A DNA stretch of 64,000 nucleotides from Apostichopus japonicus. Taxonomy: Eukaryota > Echinodermata > Holothuroidea > Aspidochirotida > Stichopodidae. Shown piece by piece: positions 61,201 through 64,000 of the stretch; within the stretch, counting starts at the first letter, position 1; the number at the start of each line of letters is the position of its first letter. The stretch covers positions 4,810,501-4,874,500 of the forward strand of contig NC_092580.1 of the NCBI RefSeq assembly GCF_037975245.1, read 5' to 3'. Made by a program: the position numbers and the translations under genes. Under the pieces are notes generated by a model. The model did not search any database and was not told the DNA's origin. It saw only the letters and a list, made by a program, of their open reading frames with translations.

Positions 61201-61621
61201 TAAGAGATGAAGTTCTACATTATTCATAGCCTTTAAAAAAAATTGGGCTAACTTCCAGGGACACCAGTAACAGTCTGGGCACATTAAATCAACTATTTTA
61301 GCGGCTATGGTACAAGAACTCTGTGGACCGTCCCCGGAAATCAAACACTGTCACTCAAAATGAGAGACGTTGGGTCACCTAGCACTATGAATAGTGTCAA
61401 ATTAGTATTAATAATGGACTGCCGTGGCTAGGGGGGTGTAAAGTTGCAACTGAACAACAAACAACGTAATTTGCAGAGACCCAAGCAACCTGTTATGACG
61501 AATGAGTAACATATAGTAACTCACCCAACTCTCGCCAGTTATTTCGTGTGCCCGGTACGTCCAACATGTTGTACAGTTTAAACAGAATATTCGGAGGAAT
61601 ATCTCGAATGAATTGCGCCAT
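49657..61621 (-). CDS. IRAK1: IRAK1-like death-domain kinase (13 exons, 952 aa)
   Basis: This is a Toll/IL-1 receptor-associated kinase of the Pelle/IRAK family, by homology acting downstream of MyD88 in the cytoplasm. Exons: 61621-61525, 60449-60267, 57877-57743, 57026-56691, 56520-56354, 55606-55533, 54810-54696, 53578-53457, 52719-52524, 52083-52018, 51693-51535, 51273-51216, 50807-49657. All phases join and sum to 2859 nt. Layout: death domain about 1-93, Pro/Ser-rich linker about 94-260, kinase about 275-565, Pro/Gln/Ser-rich tail 570-952. Visible residues: GEGSFG 282-287, Lys302, Glu325, Tyr gatekeeper 354, HGD 405-407, Asn412, DFG 425-427, LPEE 454-457. HGDIKS, YLPEE and DSFSFGVV favour IRAK1 over IRAK4 (HRD, MAPE). 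The start has a strong context (A at -3, G at +4). The tail is longer than in human IRAK1 (712 aa in total). Confidence 0.95.
51216..51273 (-). CDS. IRAK1: IRAK1-like exon 12: end of kinase domain
   Basis: VLSCLKAIFSGEEVGNENE. VLSCLKAIF completes the last kinase helix after RPDMDE. Acceptor tttactgcag, donor GTAAAC, ending in phase 1. Confidence 0.9.
51535..51693 (-). CDS. IRAK1: IRAK1-like exon 11: kinase C-lobe
   Basis: 53 codons including QCPDWPDRPFGQVLNLAERL and VGKYRQRPDMDE. The RPDM motif is the conserved Arg-containing helix I region of kinases (IRAK4 RPDIKKV). Acceptor atttgtag, donor GTATTA. Confidence 0.93.
52018..52083 (-). CDS. IRAK1: IRAK1-like exon 10
   Basis: 22 codons, VLMEILTGERAYDERREPHQ then LL. 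It matches IRAK4 [20 protein letters not shown]. Acceptor ttacag, donor GTAAGT. Confidence 0.95.
52176..52254 (+). repeat. (TA)n microsatellite in IRAK1-like intron 9
   Basis: AT dinucleotide tract with atgcatatacat interruptions at its left end. Confidence 0.95.
52337..52400 (+). repeat. possible tRNA-derived SINE fragment
   Basis: gtgggtggctcagtgtggta resembles a box A region and gcaggttccaacctgg a degenerate box B about 20 bases later. The spacing is too short for a full tRNA. Low-confidence remnant in IRAK1-like intron 9. Confidence 0.3.
52524..52719 (-). CDS. IRAK1: IRAK1-like exon 9: DFG to APE region
   Basis: SANILLDKYFEPKIADFGLA then GTLPYLPEEF and KVDSFSFGVV. DFG is intact. YLPEE replaces the APE motif, as in IRAK1. 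Donor GTAGGT, phase 0. Confidence 0.96.
53035..53456 (-). repeat. tandem decayed copies of exon 8 (HGDIK end plus 5' splice site)
   Basis: At least two copies, with boundaries near 53345 and 53137, keep ccttttaatatccccatg, the reverse complement of the HGDIK codons and donor. Two others (around 53234 and 53040-53100) are recognisable only by gtggtgtagtct or gtggtggtgtct and neighbouring blocks. Spacing is about 97-112 bp. The 53345 copy translates in part as KDSKAAPLIHGDIK, but it has a one-base indel and an upstream stop, so it is not a working exon. Confidence 0.8.
53457..53578 (-). CDS. IRAK1: IRAK1-like exon 8: catalytic loop
   Basis: GGRKPLSWQKRHSIAEGAAL then GINHLHKASKTAPLIHGDIK. PLSW..R..IA.GAA.GI..LH matches IRAK1/IRAK4, and HGDIKS is the IRAK1 form of the HRD motif. 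Acceptor ttcttcttag, donor AAAAG|GTAGTG. The exon 3' half is the source of a decayed tandem series in the next intron. Confidence 0.95.
53847..54060 (-). repeat. two-copy tandem duplication in intron 7 (about 108 bp)
   Basis: On the + strand, ttccaacctaggtg, cactgtacagatgtct and ttgccaaac occur in order twice, about 108 bp apart, followed by aataa(a/g)acttcaaa. I could not relate the unit to an adjacent exon. Confidence 0.75.
54696..54810 (-). CDS. IRAK1: IRAK1-like exon 7: hinge region
   Basis: FKHKNIVLMSFFSVDGENP then CIIYEYLENGSLEDNLLGK. The Tyr in CIIY occupies the gatekeeper position, an IRAK-family hallmark. YxYLxNGSLED matches IRAK hinges. Donor GTGAGC. Confidence 0.95.
55225..55510 (+). 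repeat. polypyrimidine then polypurine tracts in IRAK1-like intron 6
   Basis: 55225-55303 is C/T-rich with a 23-bp period around ccctaaccct. 55396-55510 is G/A-rich. The two tracts have opposite purine/pyrimidine bias on the same strand and could pair imperfectly. Confidence 0.6.
55533..55606 (-). CDS. IRAK1: IRAK1-like exon 6: helix C
   Basis: NDKLQVAFHNNHRSDQSKEL then SALAQ. The Glu of SKEL aligns with the helix-C Glu of IRAK4 (QEIKVM). Acceptor cttttgacag, donor GTAAGT, ending in phase 2. Confidence 0.92.
55870..56350 (-). repeat. tandem units of about 178 bp downstream of exon 5, one copying the exon 5 end
   Basis: In + orientation, tttctagaacaatcc near 56281 pairs with tttctagatcaatcc near 56107. 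The exon-5 boundary tcaatacctgtaagagaact pairs with ttaatacccataatagaact near 56169. Repeated gttgccatggcat (56045, 56224) and tggaagcaa (56082, 56260) fix the period at about 178 bp. A third, weaker unit lies further left. The copied boundary still has a GT (sense gggtatta) but the coding part is degraded. Confidence 0.75.
56354..56520 (-). CDS. IRAK1: IRAK1-like exon 5: kinase N-lobe, glycine loop
   Basis: DYDVIKKATNNFDEKNKLGE then GSFGKVYLADINQTKYAVKV. The A/GTNNFD...LGEG signature preceding the glycine loop is characteristic of the IRAK/Pelle/RLK group. The ATP-binding lysine is in YAVK. The donor is GTATTG. Confidence 0.95.
56691..57026 (-). CDS. IRAK1: IRAK1-like exon 4: Pro/Ser/Gln-rich linker
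   Basis: 112 codons of low-complexity sequence: GMPTSPGYPQPSMNYLRP near the start, CPPSSPYVQQQSQESHAPPS near the end, then DISREERQK. It is rich in SP sites, a plausible phosphorylation region by analogy with ProST. Acceptor ctccgacag, donor GTAGGT. Confidence 0.9.
57743..57877 (-). CDS. IRAK1: IRAK1-like exon 3: linker
   Basis: DPKLHYMIDNIQGNPLDNN, then PPESRHQPPNYMSPATRPPG and PPMAP. This Pro/Ser-rich segment joins the death domain to the kinase, comparable with the ProST region of IRAK1. Acceptor attttag, donor GTAATG. Confidence 0.88.
59575..60266 (-). repeat. tandem array of decayed copies of exon-2 3' end and 5' splice site
   Basis: The exon 2 boundary reads, on the + strand, cttacctacctaagtgcttg then ataagcttcatgg. 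Related segments follow at about 75-bp spacing (near 59988, 60048, 60120, 60195). Each has aagtgct(g/a)aattagtttca, then caggaa, then an att(c)attgtg block and a gcttac/gcttgcc block. Two further units of about 110-118 bp (59641-59868) carry tagtttcatgg and cttacctgag or cttacctcag. Some copies keep donor-like sequence (sense gtaggcaag), others have lost it. Confidence 0.7.
60267..60449 (-). CDS. IRAK1: IRAK1-like exon 2: death domain C-terminal part
   Basis: Encodes AYAGFGMGDIQCFEK, then SPTEQLLRVWGYRNIRVTDL and YETLAQMRHAQAMKLIKHL. The W-x-x-R-N-x-R-V-x-D-L core is the conserved death-domain helix in IRAK1 and IRAK4. The donor is GTAGGT. Its 3' end has been copied repeatedly into the next intron. 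Confidence 0.95.
61525..61621 (-). CDS. IRAK1: IRAK1-like exon 1: death domain N-terminal part
   Basis: MAQFIRDIPPNILFKLYNML then DVPGTRNNWREL, ending in phase 1 before donor GTGAGT. The pattern IPPxxLxxLxxxLD...W..L matches helices 1-2 of IRAK/Pelle death domains. Confidence 0.92.
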
Positions 61622-61862
61622 GTTGTCTGACACAAGCTTGGGATTTATGTCAATTTCAGGCCTGGCTTGGTACTTGTTCCTCGTAATACTTGATTAATTG
61701 ACACAACCGTATCCTACAAGTGACTTACAAAACGCAGTAAGCTAGGCTTGTATGATATTGTGTGTAGCGGACAACGTAGTCTTTGTACTGTTACCGAGAT
61801 AATGCATGATGGTTAATGGTATGACGAATCTAGCACACTTTTCCAGTGTTCCCGGAACTTGA

Positions 61863-61870
61863 TGACGTCA
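61863..61870. promoter_or_regulatory. CRE palindrome upstream of IRAK1-like start
   Basis: TGACGTCA, a perfect CREB/ATF site, lies 242 bases upstream of the start codon of the reverse-strand gene. Confidence 0.45.
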
Positions 61871-61875
61871 TTCAA

Positions 61876-61885
61876 GGGAAACTCC
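61876..61885. promoter_or_regulatory. NF-kappaB consensus site upstream of IRAK1-like start
   Basis: GGGAAACTCC fits GGGRNWYYCC at every position and lies six bases beyond the CRE. The gene it precedes acts upstream of NF-kappaB, so transcriptional feedback is plausible. Binding is not shown. Confidence 0.45.
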
Positions 61886-62144
61886 CGAAGTTTTCCGTAT
61901 TTTTGTGAGGTGTACAGTGGTGTTATAGGGATTGTATATTGCTAGGTATGCGGAATGTACATGGAGCCAATATCCGACAAAACATTGGTCAAGCAGCATT
62001 TGTGGCTCTTTCTTGCGGACTGGTGCATCAATTGGTGCAGTAACACAATATCTTTGGCGTTTGCTTGTCCAGGTTCGGAATTTGAATAAGAACTGAGTAT
62101 ACGTCTTCAGTCATTATCTCATGTAGCAGTCTCGCGAAAGAAAG

Positions 62145-62166
62145 TTGCCGACTGCCCTAGTCGGCG
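62145..62166. other. stem-loop
   Basis: gccgact pairs with agtcggc across a 5-nt loop, with two further pairs outside, one of them G-U. Confidence 0.4.
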
Positions 62167-62981
62167 AATAAAAGCGTGAAAATGTGCGGTAACGAGCGAT
62201 GCGTCTGCTGCCACAATAGCTATAGAAAATATTTTTTGTTTCTTTTTTTGGACCACGACATATAAAGACTAAATTCTGGCCAAGGGCACCCTTTAGCACC
62301 CTTGGCAAAACATATTTCATCCTTATTTTTGTTCAAGTTTGAATTGAAATGTCAAAACGACGAAGGGCGAGCTTCATTCTTCATTTTTATACACTTAATA
62401 CTGGCAAGAAACTTTTCGTGAGATAGAACTTAAATCTGTGACAAAGGTATTGACTTTGCCCAAAATCTGCGATATCACAGCCAATCATTGACAGTTGGCA
62501 GCCTTGGAATGAAGGCCACAAATGCTTGCTAACCACTTGGAGAGACAAAGGGTCGATGGCTTTCCTTTAGTGAGATATTATTTGTGTTCAACCTAATGGA
62601 TGTGAATGGGACCCCGTGAGTCAGGGCTCTGAACCCTTTTCTTTAACAAGCAAGTTTCTTAATTGTCAATAGGGGCATTGTCTAATATACAAGACAAGTG
62701 TCGTGTTCATTCAAGTTAAAGAAATGTATGAGAACACATGAAAGATGAAGTAAAACTCGTTGAATAAATTTCGAGGTGGGTTTATTTGATCGGGTACCAA
62801 ACGGGACGAAGACTAACTGAGAACTCTCGAATATGAAAATCTGCATCTTTGATCATGCATTTGGTCACGCAAACTGGAATAGACCAGCATGTACCCACAC
62901 TCAGCTGATTGGCTGAAGTGCCGATAAGAACCAATAATAATAACTATTGATTGGACAAGCCATTCGAACGCGCACAGCTGA

Positions 62982-62999
62982 ATGCAAATATATGCAAAT
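62982..62999 (+). promoter_or_regulatory. two octamer motifs one helical turn apart
   Basis: ATGCAAAT occurs at 62982-62989 and 62992-62999, with a 10-bp period. This is the POU (Oct) factor consensus. Inverted and direct CCAAT boxes lie within 80 bases upstream, as in a promoter or enhancer. Confidence 0.4.
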
Positions 63000-63707
63000 A
63001 TATCATATCATGTCACGCACATTACGTACGCAGAACGACGAACAACAACGCGTAGTATAGATTCTCTCAACAGCGTTCTACATATTCTGGCGGGCTGCCA
63101 AGCAATGCTAGGAATAAAGAATTGAAGTTACTAAACAACTTTACATGTAAAACTATTATACGTCTCACACTTGCATTGTGTAATACAGTATCATGACTTC
63201 CCTTTAAATTATGCCACTGCCACTTGCGCAGCTAGAGAACGTATATGCACCCATGATATACTTACAGTAATTTTTACACTTTCACAAAATGGTCACAATT
63301 TTGCAAAAACGGCTTACGACAAAAAGCATGCGTTGAGAAACATTTCGACATGTGTGTACTTCGTGACTTGTCGTCTGTCATTCCCAACGCCCAGGGCCTT
63401 ACTGAACCAAAACTGGTAAGAAGTGAGAACTTGAACCGGAAAGGCCACTCTTTGCATTGCACTACCATCCATTTAGTAAATAAATAGCTTGTCGTAAGCC
63501 CTACCGAATCGCTGCTGGGAGTAATCATGGCCTAAAGTAAGGTCTAGGAAACTAGAGAAATACGACAACTTAGGCCTACTTAGGGACCTGGGACCCAACG
63601 TTAGGCTAGGCTAATGTTGCCCCATTTTGGAATATTGGGTAACTAAGACTTTCCTCACACGTTATAAGGAGTAATTATAGAATACAGGGCCACTCGATGA
63701 TTCTATC

Positions 63708-63733
63708 TGAGCATCCGGATGCGCGGATGCTCA
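63708..63733. other. 10-bp perfect inverted repeat
   Basis: tgagcatccg and cggatgctca flank gatgcg. Two further ggatgcgcggatgc-like repeats follow near 63795-63815. Confidence 0.8.
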
Positions 63734-64000
63734 GTCTCACCCCAGTACGTATGTAAGTAAAAAATGTCAAAGTCCCAGTTCTTTCTTTTTGAGTGGATGC
63801 GCGGATGCGTGGATGAGGTGTCAAAAATTTCCTAAGTCCTTTTCTAGTACTTCCGGAATTTTAGTGGGCGTCGCACATGTACGGATGCCTTTTAAGAACG
63901 ACACACTATTGATGTGGAATATCTTCGTACATACGGGACTTTCAGTATGGAAATACGTGATGGTATATGTTGAAACTTTTCGAAAATTATTTAAGTCCAT

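Larger units (their letters stand above)
61622..64000. other. 5' flank of the IRAK1-like gene, no second gene recognised
   Basis: It holds the proximal promoter elements at 61863-61885, a 7-bp GC-rich stem-loop (62145-62166), CCAAT-type motifs (about 62904, 62931, 62948), paired octamers (62982-62999) and a 10-bp inverted repeat (63708-63733). No conserved exon was seen. Confidence 0.45.

Overview
The window is nuclear DNA of an intron-rich animal. Three lines support this: spliced genes with GT-AG introns, dispersed retrotransposon and satellite debris with many poly-G/C and (TA)n runs, and tRNA genes with internal pol III boxes. The gene content (an IRAK1-like Toll-pathway kinase, a KEOPS subunit, a vertebrate-like tRNA-Gly(CCC)), low GC and general texture fit an invertebrate deuterostome, perhaps an echinoderm. 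The species is inferred and not shown by the sequence.

Layout. Positions 1 to about 41,000 are gene-poor. I found no convincing conserved exon there, only repeats: a 39-bp triplet array in a possible micro-ORF (781-896), a dispersed family in three copies (about 8.46, 12.22 and 16.2 kb), a 140-bp local duplication (19.86/20.33 kb), a 14-unit minisatellite with higher-order structure (23.95-24.74 kb), the truncated 3' end of a LINE (about 33.19-33.68 kb) and a strong hairpin (36.6 kb). From 41.0 to 42.65 kb lie three identical-looking tRNA-Gly(CCC) genes. From 43.18 to 46.03 kb, on the + strand, is a complete four-exon TPRKB gene (Cgi121 subunit of KEOPS, the tRNA t6A37 complex). From 61.62 down to 49.66 kb, on the - strand, is a complete 13-exon IRAK1-like kinase gene predicted to encode 952 residues: death domain, Pro/Ser-rich linker, kinase domain and a 383-residue tail. 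All exon phases join without a break. Its 5' flank carries a perfect CRE palindrome and an NF-kappaB consensus. A further possible regulatory block with paired octamers lies near 63 kb.

TPRKB and IRAK1 are convergent, with about 3.6 kb between their stop codons. The most unusual feature is inside the IRAK1-like gene. At three separate exons (death-domain exon 2, kinase exon 5, catalytic-loop exon 8), the exon 3' end, its 5' splice site and the adjoining intron have been tandemly copied into the downstream intron, leaving series of decaying pseudo-donor units. Some copies still carry a GT donor and, for exon 8, the catalytic-loop codons.
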